A stretch of DNA of 64,000 bases from NCBI GenBank assembly GCA_021234155.1, contig JAJEKV010000259.1, positions 1-64,000 on the forward strand, in the 5' to 3' direction. The position numbers and the translations under genes are program-made. Positions 46,521 through 57,399 of this stretch are shown here, piece by piece (the first letter of the stretch is position 1; each line of letters opens with the position of its first letter). The notes under the pieces are model-generated. The model worked only from the letters and a program-made list of their open reading frames with translations. It did no database searches and had not been told where the DNA came from. This stretch comes from Isoetes taiwanensis. Taxonomy: Eukaryota; Streptophyta; Lycopodiopsida; Isoetales; Isoetaceae.

Positions 46521-48557
46521 ACTTATTAAAGATATTTTGTTGCATCTTCTTCATGTACAAAACTATTTCCAGGAGCCATCGTAAGAGGGGGGTGGTATAA
46601 CAACTATACGCTTAAAAAAGTTCCTTGATCAATTAAGCATTTTGATGGACCAACAACATTATTGGATTACCATCTTTATATCATCTGAGAAACTAAATGA
46701 ATGTTTATTGCCAATGAGAATAATAGATAGTGGTAGTTGATATGCAAAGAATGCTTCCACATCCAGAGTGAGAGAGCTTCCAAAAATTGTCCTGTTGATG
46801 TATATGTCTAGAGATTAGACTGTTGTCGATGTCATTGATGACATTAACTTTTGCTTTATTAATTTGAATCATCTTCAAGGCTATGCCAAGGTGCTTGGCG
46901 ACTTATAAAAGCCAGAGAATTTGAAAAAGATACACCAGATGTGTACTGCTCTACATGTATGTTCTTCTTAAATTCGGCTACCATCCAATTTATTCTGTCT
47001 TTTAGCATGTTAGTTCTAAAGTTAATACCCTGCAGGCAATTTGGCTATATCATCCATGGGGTCAAAAACAATATAAAATGGTGGGCTTATTGAAGCAGTG
47101 CATATTTGTCGGATCAACTTTAAGCGAGGATATGCATGTGTCTGACTAAGCAGCTCATGATGGTGGGTTGCTCTTCCTAGATTTTTATCGGCTGAAGACT
47201 TTAGTCGAGCGGCTTATTGCGAGGGCTATAAAGCTTTATCATTCGAAATGAATGAGATGATACACAACAACTCCCTCGGCTTTTTGAGTAGCTTGAAGTA
47301 ATGCTTGATGAGGAGAAGTCAAAGGCCTAGAAGATTATAAAAAGTAGTTGAGCAGAAAAAGAAAGTAGGTAGCTCCAAGCCCGCAACATCTATATCTCCA
47401 ATTCTACAGAACTTCTCTCGAGAGGACTTGATGATTTGCAATCCGCACTAGGTATTGGAACCAAGGAGCTTGAGATGTTTAGAAGAAAAAAAGAGATGAT
47501 CAACACTTTTACAGGCCAAAACCTAGTACCAGCTCAGGATGTTGTAATGGCCACTTCTAGACTTAACTTGTCACTTGGAGCTGGAGACGATCTGGTGGAA
47601 GAAGAGAAGAATGACGAGGTTCCTAAAGATCAAGAAGAAGGATCATGTCCTAAAAAGGATAGGCTACTCGATGGATAAGAAGCCGAATGTCTCCTTAAAC
47701 TCTCAAGAGTTTCTACATAAGATGGACACAGTGAAAGAACTTGCCCTTCAAGATGGAGCACAGGTTGCGAACGAACAGCAAGTGCAATCACAAGAGATAC
47801 TACCTGATCCAAATGATACTGATTAGTTGGCCAAGTTCCTTCAAATTGTGCATCCGTCCAATTTGAGGTCCCAGTATGTTGATTATTTATAGATACTATT
47901 TACTTCTATCTTATGTATTTTTTGTGTTTCGGAAAAAAAAATTGTGTTCAAAATGGACATGTGCCAAGTCCATATGTAATGAAATTGTGCTTGCTAGAGA
48001 TGCTTGTGGCAAGCTTCTTGTATTTAATAATGGCAGTATATGCATTCTTTTGGTGGGAACTTTTGCTAAATTCCTTGAATGCTATAGCTCACGGTGTCTT
48101 GATATGTACATGAAGTACACACGTAGCACTAGTATACCCATTGGAGTAGCTCATAATAATAGAACTATGCAATTTCTAAATATCTCCCTTGTTCTACACA
48201 CACGAACATTGGGATGAACGGAAATTTTGCCAATAAGTATCTTTATGGGACATGACCTTTGCTTAAACATGGTCCATTCTAATGTGAAAAATGCAAACCA
48301 TCGTTCTTGCACACTTAATGTAAAATGTCTCTAATGCATAGGTGGGTTTTTTCATTCTCGTACTTTGTAAGAAGTTGTTTTTTTTTTTTCCTCGTCAACC
48401 ATGTGCCCAAGGCATCTCTTTCTCCCTCCATTCTCTATTTCTTCTCTATTGTCTCTATATTTCTCCTCCCTATTTCTTCTTTATGCTCTCTCTATATATA
48501 TTGTCTTTTCTCTGCATTTCTTAGTCTCTATATTCTCTCATTCTTTATATCCCCAGT
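46521..48557. other. Non-coding stretch with one unassigned open frame
   Basis: GCCATCGTAAGAGGGGGGTGGTATAACAACTATAC near 46577-46611 resembles the pol-end/LTR-start junction at 46383-46416, so an old repeat of that junction lies here. A plus-strand frame at 47436-47678, extended by a frameshift to about 47826, is rich in Lys and Glu and could be a decayed coiled-coil protein exon. I do not recognise it. Confidence 0.35.
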
Positions 48558-48606
48558 CTCTCCTCCTCCTCCTCCTCCTCCTCCTCCTCCCCCTCCCCCT
48601 CCCCCC
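48558..48606. repeat. (CTC)n microsatellite
   Basis: About ten CTC/CCT units ending in CCCCCTCCCCCTCCCCCC. Confidence 0.95.
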
Positions 48607-48665
48607 ATGTTATTGGAAGAAAGACTAAGATAGATAGGTAGATATTATTTGAACGTCCATGGGGA

Positions 48666-50005
48666 GGGTAAAATGACTTTTTCGGTGGATCTCAAACCAT
48701 CAAAGCTTCAGATATGCTCAAAATCTGCCCTAAGATGCCAAACATAACCCTCTCTGCCAAGGCTTCCCTCATTCACTTACCAGGGACAAGAGGTAGAGGT
48801 GGCTCCGACCTACAAGTACTTGGGGATCGAGTTCTCAACTACCACCCATTGGGATGCTGCCATCAGGTTGCGTGTCACGGCGGGTTGGAAAGCACTATAT
48901 GCCATGCGAACAACCGCGACCACAAGGCAGAGTTGTATGCACGGGGCCACCCGATCACACTTGTTTCGGGCCTTGATCGAGCCGGTCCTTTTGTATGGGG
49001 CAGAAGTGTGGGGTCCGGTGATATCCCTCAACACCTGGAATGACCTCGAGCAGGTGCAGAAGGCCTTCTTGGCACGGGCCTTGGGGGTGAAGTCCACAGT
49101 TCCATACCAGATCCTACTCCAAGAGACAGCCTTTCTACCCCTTCAAGCGGCCGCATTGGAACGCCATATTGTTTACTTCGGAAGGTGGTCGCTATGGTCG
49201 ATACACGCTTGCCCCACTTTGCTTTGGCCGCGGCAATGGGTCCTCAACGCTGAAATCCCATTGGAAAGACGAGCAAGCTCGGTGGTTCTCACGCCGGGGG
49301 TGTCGCGGGCAAAGCAGAATCGCCCAGTCGGGACAAAGAAAGATCGCAAAGGCACTTAAGTTGTACCTAGATGCTACTTTCCCTCGCAAGCTCACGGGAT
49401 CGCGATGCTCGACGCGACGTTAAGGCGGCACACTATTAGCGGCAAGTCAATCCTAGGCTCACAAGAGGCCCACACCAAGTGCTTGTACACCCGGTTTGCC
49501 CATGAAGAAGCGCGGACTTATAGCTTCCATTCGCGACGGTGCACATCGCCTCCACATTGAAACAGGCGTTGGGCTCCGGGAAGCACGAGCAAAGGCTTTG
49601 CGATGTTGCCACCGGGCGATTGAGGATGAATGTCATGCCCTCAGTCCGCCCAAAGATTTGCCCATATCCGAGGCGATATGTTCGATTATTAGTGCACGGC
49701 GGCCGTTGCATCGATTATTGGCTTCTGGCGTCCGGTGGGTTTGTTGGGGTCATACCTCCGGGGAGGTTATGGATGCGGACTCATTTGTGTCCTACGGGGC
49801 GGTATTGAACTATCCTATACAATTGTACAGCGTTCCAGCATACTTATTACTGCTAAGGTTTTTCCCTCGAAAACCCTTCGGGGCGGGGGTTTTTTAATCC
49901 TGTCAGTAATATGCTTGCTGCTCTCTTTTTTGTTTGGGTCCCATAGGCCAATTCGTGGACGCTAAAATCTATTCTATTCTATTCTATTCTATTCTATTCT
50001 ATTCT
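48666..50005 (+). pseudogene. LINE 3' half with (TATTC)n tail
   Basis: The frame 48799-49359 holds the end of a non-LTR reverse transcriptase: APTYKYLGIEFSTTTHWD (motif E, about 48808-48860), FRALIEPVLLYGAEVWGP, then ILLQETAFLPLQAAALERHI. After frameshifts, SIRDGAHRLHIETGVG and CCHRAIEDECHAL (about 49528-49630) form the usual C-terminal Cys/His-rich end. The untranslated part has a GC hairpin, AACCCTTCGGGGCGGGGG, near 49870, and the element ends in about seven TATTC units (49969-50005), its template tail. 5' truncation is typical for LINEs. Confidence 0.85.
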
Positions 50006-50550
50006 TGGACGACTTGCCAATTGATTGGGTGTTTGGGGGGGCGGCGGCCAGGCATCCAAAAACCAATGATATAGTTAAAAAAAAGATACATACATTTTTG
50101 TTCCATATGGTAACCCCCGCCCTCTTTTAACTCTACATATCGCATTTATAATACACTAGCACACTAAGGCTATGCTAAAGTTCAATGCAACTCAATTTAG
50201 ACAAGTTTGCAACTGGCCAACTTTAGCATTATGAAGTGGCACTTACTCTGTAGCTAGTCCATGCTGAGGTGAGTGTTTCGAATGCCATGATAATTGACAA
50301 GTTGGAGTTGAAGCCAAAATGCAAACCTTTTTTGGACTATGCAAATAACATGTCGTGGAGTTCATGTACAAAAAATTGGAGGCCCTTGATCTGAGAATAT
50401 TCCCCAGATCAATGGTCCACAAAACAAGATAAAAACATCCCATCTTATTTTCTCGGTTTTCTAAAAATAAATAAAGTAAATTGAGATATTAGACACAATC
50501 TTAAACGTCCAAAATTAGTGGCCAATCTAAACCCTCGGATGCGGATCTTG
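50006..50550. other. Upstream region of A20/AN1 gene 2
   Basis: No gene is recognised. It is mostly AT-rich and should include the distal promoter of the gene to the right. Confidence 0.4.
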
Positions 50551-50554
50551 ACGC

Positions 50555-50597
50555 TATATATATGCGGCTTCCACATGAATGCCAACGTTGGACGCTC
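50555..50597 (+). promoter_or_regulatory. Core promoter of A20/AN1 gene 2
   Basis: TATATATA (50555-50562), GCGGCTTCCA, then GCCAACGTTGGACGCTC (50581-50597), the same 17-mer as in the paralogue. About 350 bases separate it from the ATG. Splice-like CCAG/GTGCC (near 50630) and TTTAG/TTTG (near 50938) sites would allow a 5' untranslated intron; this is inference. Confidence 0.65.
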
Positions 50598-50946
50598 GCC
50601 GCCAGGTCTTTGCTTGGCCGTCTTTATCCAGGTGCCTTTGATTAAAATCTCCTTTTCTTTGCCCTGTGCTCGGATCTGCTGATCCTATCTGTTTGTTAAA
50701 TATTGTGTTCATGATTCTTTTTCTTCCCTTGCCAATTTCATAATTCGCTAAAATTTTTGAAGCTTGATTTGTAGATGTTATTTGTAAAACAAGTACCAAC
50801 AATTAAGATGTTCAACAAAACTGCACAACGGTGCAGTAGTGAATGATTGAGTAAAGATGCTGTATTACTATCTGCGAGAAAAGAGGATTGGCAGCCCAAA
50901 TTTGCATTTGCCCTAAAATTATATAAACCTCATTTAGTTTGTGCAA

Positions 50947-51444
50947 ATGGCTCAGGAGAGTTTGGAGAGGAATGATGGAACAGGATGCCAGCAACCAGAC
51001 AGACCTATTCTTTGCACAAATAAGTGTGGTTTTTTTGGTAGTAAAACCACCAGGAATCTATGTTCCAAGTGCTACAGAGATACTGTTACACTGCATGTTG
51101 CACAAACTGTATCAGAAAAATCTAAGCTAACGCTGCAAGCAGAGGTGCAAATAGAGAAGCGCGAGGAGGTTAATGATTCTAACACTGGAAGTGTTGTATC
51201 ATCCTCTAGCACCAATCAACAAGATATGCAGCAGCAGCAGCAGTCGCAGCAGCCAAACCGTTGCTTGTCATGCAAGAAAAGGGTTGGATTGACAGGTTTC
51301 AAGTGCCGCTGCGGGCATGTGTTTTGTGCATTACACAGACACTTTGATAAGCATGCTTGCACATTTGATTATAAGGGAGCAGGAAGAGATGCAATTGCAG
51401 AAGCAAATCCTGTTGTCAAAGCTAGCAAGGTTGACAAAATATAG
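50947..51444 (+). CDS. A20/AN1 zinc-finger stress-associated protein
   Basis: A 165-residue open frame starting MAQESLERNDG. The A20 finger is CTNKCGFFGS then RNLCSKCYRD. A Gln/Ser-rich linker with a CAG run (QQQQQSQQ) follows. The AN1 finger is RCLSCKKRVGLTGFKCRCG then FCALHRHFDKHACTFDYK, with all ligands present, ending GRDAIAEANPVVKASKVDKI. The ATG at 50947 is preferred to the upstream GTG at 50941 because it aligns with the other gene and is a true start codon. In the family, these are stress-response proteins with ubiquitin-related roles. It is intact and probably functional, and about 14 kb from its inverted paralogue. Confidence 0.95.
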   Translation: MAQESLERNDGTGCQQPDRPILCTNKCGFFGSKTTRNLCSKCYRDTVTLHVAQTVSEKSKLTLQAEVQIEKREEVNDSNTGSVVSSSSTNQQDMQQQQQSQQPNRCLSCKKRVGLTGFKCRCGHVFCALHRHFDKHACTFDYKGAGRDAIAEANPVVKASKVDKI

Positions 51445-52690
51445 CATGTACAGAAGTCAGAATTCTTATTGTGGACATATGCAGAGGCAGATATCTTTGT
51501 ATATCCAAGCGCTTGTAGCTTGTTAAAATTAGTTTGCCCTTCTGTTTAGCTTTGCCATATACCATACTGCTGTGAGCTCAATTTATGAAGTTTATTTCCT
51601 AAGCTTTTTATAACTCTATCCTCCAGTCTATTCATTTGCACTTGTCATTTATGTTGTTCATTATTATGTCCTTAATGTTGTTTTTGATCATAATATGAGC
51701 ACAAGCACAGGCTTCTTTTTGTGGTTACTTAGTGGGTATGCATGAGACTTATTTCATGCATGCCTAAAAAATGTTCTTTGCACTCTAAACTGACGTTCTG
51801 TAATGGCCTGGTTAAAATAACTGCACTTCAGGATCTGCTGTATTTGTTTGGTTGAGCTTCAGTGTTATAAGTGCATTCCAGGGTATGCACTGTTTTGCTT
51901 GGATATACTTCAATGTTGTGGCTGCATTTTAAGTATGATTTCACTGATCGAACAAGTTGCTCTGATATTATGCTCAGTTGGCTCATAAAATTGCATTTTG
52001 CCTATTGGAAAAGGGCAGTGACTTTCTTGAGGGCTGATTTGTTTGATGCAAGAGCAGACTAAGTTTCCATCCATACAATCAGATACGCAGCAAATAAATT
52101 TATTGGCAGTCATTTACTGTGGGCTTTGCCGTTTTCAACAACTAGACGAACTTTTCTAGTCGTTAACACTACCTTGCACCTTTCGATTGATTTCTGAAAA
52201 ATTTAATCTTAAGTTGTTTGTTTGATTTGGTAGACACGTATTTGACATTTTGTGGAATTTGATTTTGGATTTATGACATGTCCTACATCTTTTTGTCATA
52301 ATATGCAAATAAAGAACAAAAGCTCTTTTTTTTATAAACTGCCAAGGCTGATGCAATCAGTTGTGCCACCTTGATGATTGGGCTTTCCCTTCCCAATAAG
52401 TGGATGTTTACGAGCTTCAAAACATTGATGTTTTGGACGATCTCATCCCTAGTGCTAGCTCGTCTCTACATAAGTTCATCTTTTGTTTTGCTTGAAAATA
52501 TCTTATGCTAGCCCTTATAGCGAAGCATGAGTACGATATATGCCTCAATTGCTCCTTCATCCATTGCAAATATCGTTGAAGTCAAGTAATATCAATTGAA
52601 GTCAAGTAATATCAATGGTAGCTTTAGTTTTTGCATCATCATAGGTGATGTTTGTGAATTTTGGTTATGGATTGCCCGAAAAGTTTTTGT
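51445..52690. other. 3' flank of A20/AN1 gene 2
   Basis: No gene is recognised. The first few hundred bases should be the 3' untranslated region. AT-rich throughout. Confidence 0.4.
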
Positions 52691-52836
52691 ACCCTAGCAA
52701 CATTTGATACGCCTCGGAGTCTCCATTTCTCTTAATCACCACAAACTCTTGTAGAAATCTCATCCTAGCAACAATTGATAGGCCTTGGAGTCTCCATTTC
52801 CCTTAATCACCACAAACTCTTGTAGAAATCTCATAT
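52691..52836. repeat. Two-copy tandem duplication, 72-bp unit
   Basis: CCTAGCAACA.TTGATA..CCT.GGAGTCTCC then TTAATCACCACAAACTCTTGTAGAAATCTCAT in each copy, starting near 52691 and 52763. On the minus strand both copies read as an open segment (FLQEFVVIKRNGDSEAYQML), which I cannot assign. Confidence 0.85.
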
Positions 52837-52914
52837 CGGCTACTTTGACTAGGATCTATGAAATGGATCATTGTGTAGTGGGAAAAATGACTTAGAGAAA
52901 GAACGTTGAATGTT

Positions 52915-53070
52915 CATCAAATGTTGGTATCTTAGTGGTAAGAGTACTTTTCTTGCAATCAAGTGGTCTTGAATCCAATCCCTAGACAGTTGACGAATGT
53001 CCATCAAATGTTGGTATCTTAGTGGTAGAGTACTTGTCTTACAATCAAGTGGTCTTGGATTCAATACCTA
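52915..53070 (+). mobile_element. Two tandem tRNA-like SINE heads
   Basis: Each copy has TATCTTAGTGGTA(A)GAG, an A-box match, and GTGGTCTTG(A/G)ATCCAAT-like B-box sequence about 35 bases later, with CTTGCAATCAAG between them where an anticodon arm would be. The copies start about 82 bases apart. The A and B boxes are good but the stems are imperfect, so I call SINE rather than tRNA. Confidence 0.55.
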
Positions 53071-53147
53071 GTTTGTCCATCCACGTATTTATAAAATGGA
53101 TGTGCCATCTTTGTTCGTAAGGTAGCAAAGGCACTCCTCGTAGATCA

Positions 53148-53551
53148 TGAGGCTTGTCGAACAAAGTGATGGCCATAAGCTAGAACCGATTAGACACTAG
53201 AATAACTTGTGATTGCTGATAAAATGCAGGATCACCTGGCTTAGGCTCAAGGTAGGAGCATCGAGAGAAGGCATCAAGCTTTTTGTGCAGGGATCTAGGA
53301 TGGTACTTGATAAATCAATGCGGAATAATACTTGAGTATGCCAACGAGCTTGGTGATGGTTGAGCACTTGAGCAGAGTTGGAATATTTTAAATTTCAATG
53401 ATCAATAGAGATTGTGGCCTTATGAAGGGATTTCTTTAGAAAACGTCTCTATTCCTCGAAAGAATCAATTATCGCTAAAAATTCCTCATCATAAATTAGA
53501 TAATTGGTTTCTGGGCCTAGAACTTTTGAAATGATAGGCAATCGAAACAAC
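53148..53551 (-). pseudogene. gypsy fragment, left of DNA transposon
   Basis: The minus strand matches 44395-44810 of the second gypsy element: RNase H end, DKECF region, through GCCTTCTCTCGATGCTCC to the AAGTTATTCTAG segment. Homology stops at the transposon end at 53551 and resumes at 61513 on the far side, so the two pieces were one fragment before the insertion. Confidence 0.85.
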
Positions 53552-53588
53552 GTTTAAATTAAAACGCACTTATTTAAGAAGTGCGTTT
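53552..53588 (+). repeat. Left terminal inverted repeat and subterminal hairpin
   Basis: The 24 bases at 53552-53575 begin GTTTAAATT and contain AAAACGCACT; 22 of 24 match the reverse complement of the right end. An inverted AAGTGCGTTT (53579-53588) makes a 10-bp hairpin with it. AAACGCACT is thus present twice at this end, a likely transposase-binding unit. Confidence 0.88.
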
Positions 53589-54099
53589 GAAAGAATCCTT
53601 AAATAATTTTAGAAAATTTTCAAATGAAGCCAAAATAGAGGCAATTTAGATAGCTAAGTACAATTTTTGCAAAATCGATCCTAAAAACAGCTTTTTTTAT
53701 GAAAATATGCCACAAAAAAATTAATACAGAGAAAAAAATGTCATTTTTTGGGGGGCAAACAAACTTTTATGAAAGCAACTGAAATACCAGCGACAAAAAT
53801 TGAGCTTATGAAAAAGGTTCTCTTTCATGTTTGTGTAACAATTGTTTTGTGGTTGCAGTTACAGAGGCAATAAAATATGTTCCTACACAGCAAATGTAAG
53901 TTGATCTAGAACAACATCACAAAAAGAACAATATGCAATGGAACAAACTTCTTAAAATTACCCACCTAGAAGAAAGGACACATATGCAGATGATACATTA
54001 ATAAATTAGAAAAGAAATGTTACAAAGTTCCTCCTATAGGAAGTAATTAGGGAGTGGTACATGTCAGAAAAATTTGGTCGAAACAACACAGGAAAGAGA

Positions 54100-54141
54100 G
54101 GTATAAATTTATACCAAAATCCAGCGGTATAAATTTATACC
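54100..54141. repeat. Palindrome pair 3' of the methyltransferase gene
   Basis: Two perfect copies of GGTATAAATTTATACC at 54100-54115 and 54126-54141, 26 bases apart start to start, directly after the stop codon region of the minus-strand gene. A decayed copy may follow at about 54150. Confidence 0.95.
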
Positions 54142-54874
54142 GACATCAAGCAGTAAAGATTTATATGTTGTGTGGTGGCTCATCCCAGTCCATGGGACTC
54201 TCATCCCCTCTTCGTTCATCTTCTTGAGACAACACTTGGACAGAGACACATGTTTCTGCTTGCGCCAGAATTTCAAGGGGTTTCTCTGCAGTTTCTTCTT
54301 GTACTGGTTCGAGGTCAATGAACTCAACCTCGTCATCACGCCTCCCCGTGATAGGAGGCTGTACTTCTGTGTAAGTGCCTTTAACGTCTCCAGAGGCAAT
54401 CTTAGCACCCAGTTCTTCGTTTTCATCAGGAAAAGACTCACAAGAACTTATTCTAGTTCTTATGAAACTGATTTTATCTAAATCTATATCAATGGACACC
54501 ATATTGCGCCCCTGCTTGAGTGCACAAATTGCTGTGGTGCCAGTTCCAGAAAATGCATCAAGGACCCAGTCACCTGGGCAAGAGAACCACTGTATCAAGT
54601 TGTTAATTAGTCTCTGAGGTTTTTGGGAGTGAGAAACTACAACACCTTGACGTTGAGGATCTCTTAACTTTTGCAACACAACAGGAAATTGGAAAGCATT
54701 GCAAGGAGATGATTTCTCCTCTCGCCTGTTAAAGTGCACCATGGTTTTCTTAGTGTCAGCGCTATAATATCCTATGTGGAAGTGCTCGAAGCAGCTAACC
54801 AACCTAGGACCTCCACCATTTCCTTTTACATTCGTCTTCAACCTGGAAAGAGGAAGTTAGAAAACAAAAGAGAC

Positions 54875-54890
54875 GGTATAAATTTATACT
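54875..54890. repeat. Palindrome copy in methyltransferase intron 3
   Basis: GGTATAAATTTATACT, one mismatch to the 16-bp palindrome, inside the 67-bp intron 54843-54909. Confidence 0.9.
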
Positions 54891-55910
54891 GCAACGCTCT
54901 AGACTTTACCAGATACAGTTCTCGAAGCTAGCATTGCAAACGACATCCATGGGCTTAAGTACAGACATTGTTTGCAAGTCTGAGTGGAAAACAATGACAC
55001 GCCAATGGGAAGACAAGGTAACTTCTTTCAGGCCTTCCAAGAATTCTCAAACTTGAATGTGCAAGAAGGCCTCATCCTCAAAAAGACTGTTCTTAATCTT
55101 GAACCCATAAGGTATGTCAGCAATGCAAAGAGTAAAGTTTTGCTTTTCGACAAAAGTTTGCAGTTTTCTGCAGTCGCCATGCACTACTTTGTATAAGCAA
55201 TCATGTCCAAAGGTTGTAAATCTTTCATAGTCACCCTCCAAGCTGCTTGTTGTAACTTGTTTTCCTTGTTCTATGGCCTTCAATCTCTGCCTTTCTTCTT
55301 TTGCTCTCCGAACTAGGTTCAAAAATCCTGTTGGTAGTCCTTTCTTTTTGTTCTGTAAAACTCCTCGAATATGAGCCTAAGTTTACGTACCCAGCCACTA
55401 AAGTTGCAGCATGCTCTCTTATAATACTGGCGGACGTACTTCCAGGGTAAAGAAGCTTGCACTCCTCCCATACCTCTAGGTTTAGTTGCTTCATAAGCTC
55501 AGACTGGCAGGTGACAATGTCTTTTTGACTACCATGAAACAGAAGGCGCCAATTACAAAATGACGAAAAGAACGTAGCAAATTAGGAAGACAACTCACGT
55601 CTTGGCTTCTTTTGCCATTTCATCAAGTGTAAACTCTTTTGCAACAACCTTCTCTAGCAGCCTGACAATTATTTCTTTGCTTTTTATTCCCTGAAGTTGC
55701 GTTCCATGGAACAATGCTCATATTTGTTTGTTTAGCCTCAGTGTTTTTCTTTGTTTTCTTGCCCGTGCTGCTTGTTTGTTCTTTCAATTCATCATCTTAA
55801 AATTCTTTCTTGTAGATCCCACACCTAGAAAACCAAATATATAACAAATATCTTAGTTACATAAGAAACAAGTACTGTTTTTGAGGAAAGCGGCAGGACC
55901 GTGTTCCAAC

Positions 55911-56107
55911 GGTATAAATTTATACGAAGCATGTTGGTGGTATAAATTTATACCATAAACACAAGGGAAAGGAGTCTAGACACCAGCGGTATAAATTTAT
56001 ACCAAGTATGCCGGTGGTATGAATTTATACCATAAACACGAAAGAGAACCCTAGAACCTAAGCGGTATAAATTTATACTATGTATGTCGGTGGTATAAAT
56101 TTATACC
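55911..56107. repeat. Six palindromes in methyltransferase intron 1
   Basis: Copies start at 55911, 55939, 55988, 56016, 56064 and 56092. Those at 55939, 55988 and 56092 are perfect and the other three differ at one position. Spacing alternates 28 and 48-49, because they sit two per unit in a 76-77-bp tandem repeat present 2.6 times. The whole cluster is inside the 361-bp intron 55825-56185. Confidence 0.95.
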
Positions 56108-57112
56108 GTAAACACGAAAGAGAACCCTAGAACTTAATAGAACATAAGCGTCCGGGCATTTTGCTAAGAACTTCTAAGAACTCACCTGGCCATCTCGAAA
56201 AGCAAGTTGAAAGTAATTGTCGTACCGCTTCACGACCATGTGAGGCTTCTTATCTGTGTCATAGCTAAGGCAACATTCTGTGACACAAACCTCTTGCAGT
56301 AGTTGCTGTAACATATTTTTCTGCTTTTTGAAGTCCTCACCATGTTCGTTTTTAAATTCCACAAACTCTCTGTGCATAAACCGGATTTTATCTATTAGGC
56401 TCTTCTTTAACCTGAAGTCGTTGTCTAAGTTGTGACTCACTGCTACTACTTTAGCTTCTTCATCGGCCAGTCCAACATAAATGTGTGCCTCAATACTTTT
56501 TCAAACTTCATTCCTGCTTTCTTCTTTCGACAACTCCTTTTTGGCCTTGTAACTGTGGGTGCCACCTAAAACAAAATATGTATAATCTTCAAAAAGTGCT
56601 ATCTTATACTCTGATAGTTCTTGTATCTGATCTCGGCTGATCATACCCACTAGCAGGGATACATGCGCATGTGGATTTCTCCGCATTCTCTGCTTTAAGA
56701 TAACAGCATGCGCAGCATAGAGTTTCCTCACTTGAAGCAACCTTACACCATTCTCATTCTTAGGAGGACTCTTAATTGTGTCTATGGACAATGAGATTGT
56801 TTGCTTTAACAACATTGTTTCATTGCCTTTTTTAGCAAGGCGCTAGATCTGTCAGCTAGTTTTAGCACAATGTCTGCTCCAGGTGCCTTCTTCAAAGCTT
56901 CTGCAGATTCCTCAATGGTGAGTGCCTTGGTTGTTCTCTGTTTTTTTAGTTTCTGTGGCTTTAGAAGCTGCAAGTCTTTTCTTAGAGGGCAGGACCACTT
57001 CTTTCTCAACCTCCTCTTCTTCTATCTCACTTCCTTTGTTTGAATCCTCCTTAACACGTGGATACCACATGCCCTTGACCATCACTTTTTCGTCGCAAAG
57101 GATAACTGATGC

Positions 57113-57191
57113 GGTATAAATTTACACCGTTCGCGTCACCACACTATTTGATTTGTGACGGCCAAGCATTTACGCGGTATAAATTTATACC
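57113..57191. repeat. Two palindromes upstream of the methyltransferase gene
   Basis: 57113-57128 (one mismatch) and 57176-57191 (perfect). They lie 31 and 94 bases before the proposed ATG at 57082. Their TATAAA cores could serve as TATA elements or as operators overlapping the promoter. Confidence 0.92.
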
Positions 57192-57399
57192 GACAGAGGA
57201 CAAACTAGAAAATATTTAAAGATCTAGTAGAATTTGTTTTTTACCAAACTAAAACTCAGCCAAGTTGGATACTTACGTGGCCATTGTGGTATACAGAGGT
57301 CTATAGAGTTGATGTTGTGCCCAAAAGGTCAACTATTTAAGGCGGAGTGCGAGCGCCTTCGTTCCGAACTCGCATATAAGTAAATAGTTGGGGAGCTTT

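Larger units (their letters stand above)
54161..57082 (-). pseudogene. ParB-like plus beta-class DNA methyltransferase gene
   Basis: Read from 57082 down, the product has a charged N-terminus, then a ParB-like region (RMRRNPHAHVSLL..., FVLGGTHSYKAKKEL near 56567-56535, then YVGLADEEA and VSHNLDNDF), a helical middle, methyltransferase motif IV as ADIPYGF (55118-55101) and motif I as LDAFSGTGTTAICALKQGR (about 54560-54510). Motif IV before I is the beta-class order of enzymes that methylate N6-adenine or N4-cytosine. Introns with GT-AG ends are at 56185-55825, 55598-55529 (71 or so bases) and 54909-54843 (67 bases), the last two giving exact frame joins. Lesions seen: TGA at 56503-56501 and 55049-55047, frameshifts near 56960, 56810, 55715 and 55375, so this copy is dead unless the sequence has errors. 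ParB-methyltransferase fusions are known from bacteria and phages; transfer from them is inferred. Confidence 0.75.

Noticed and set aside
47436-47826. Conserved coiled-coil protein gene
   Set aside because: The Lys/Glu-rich frame needs a frameshift and has no recognisable family; it is kept only as an unassigned stretch.
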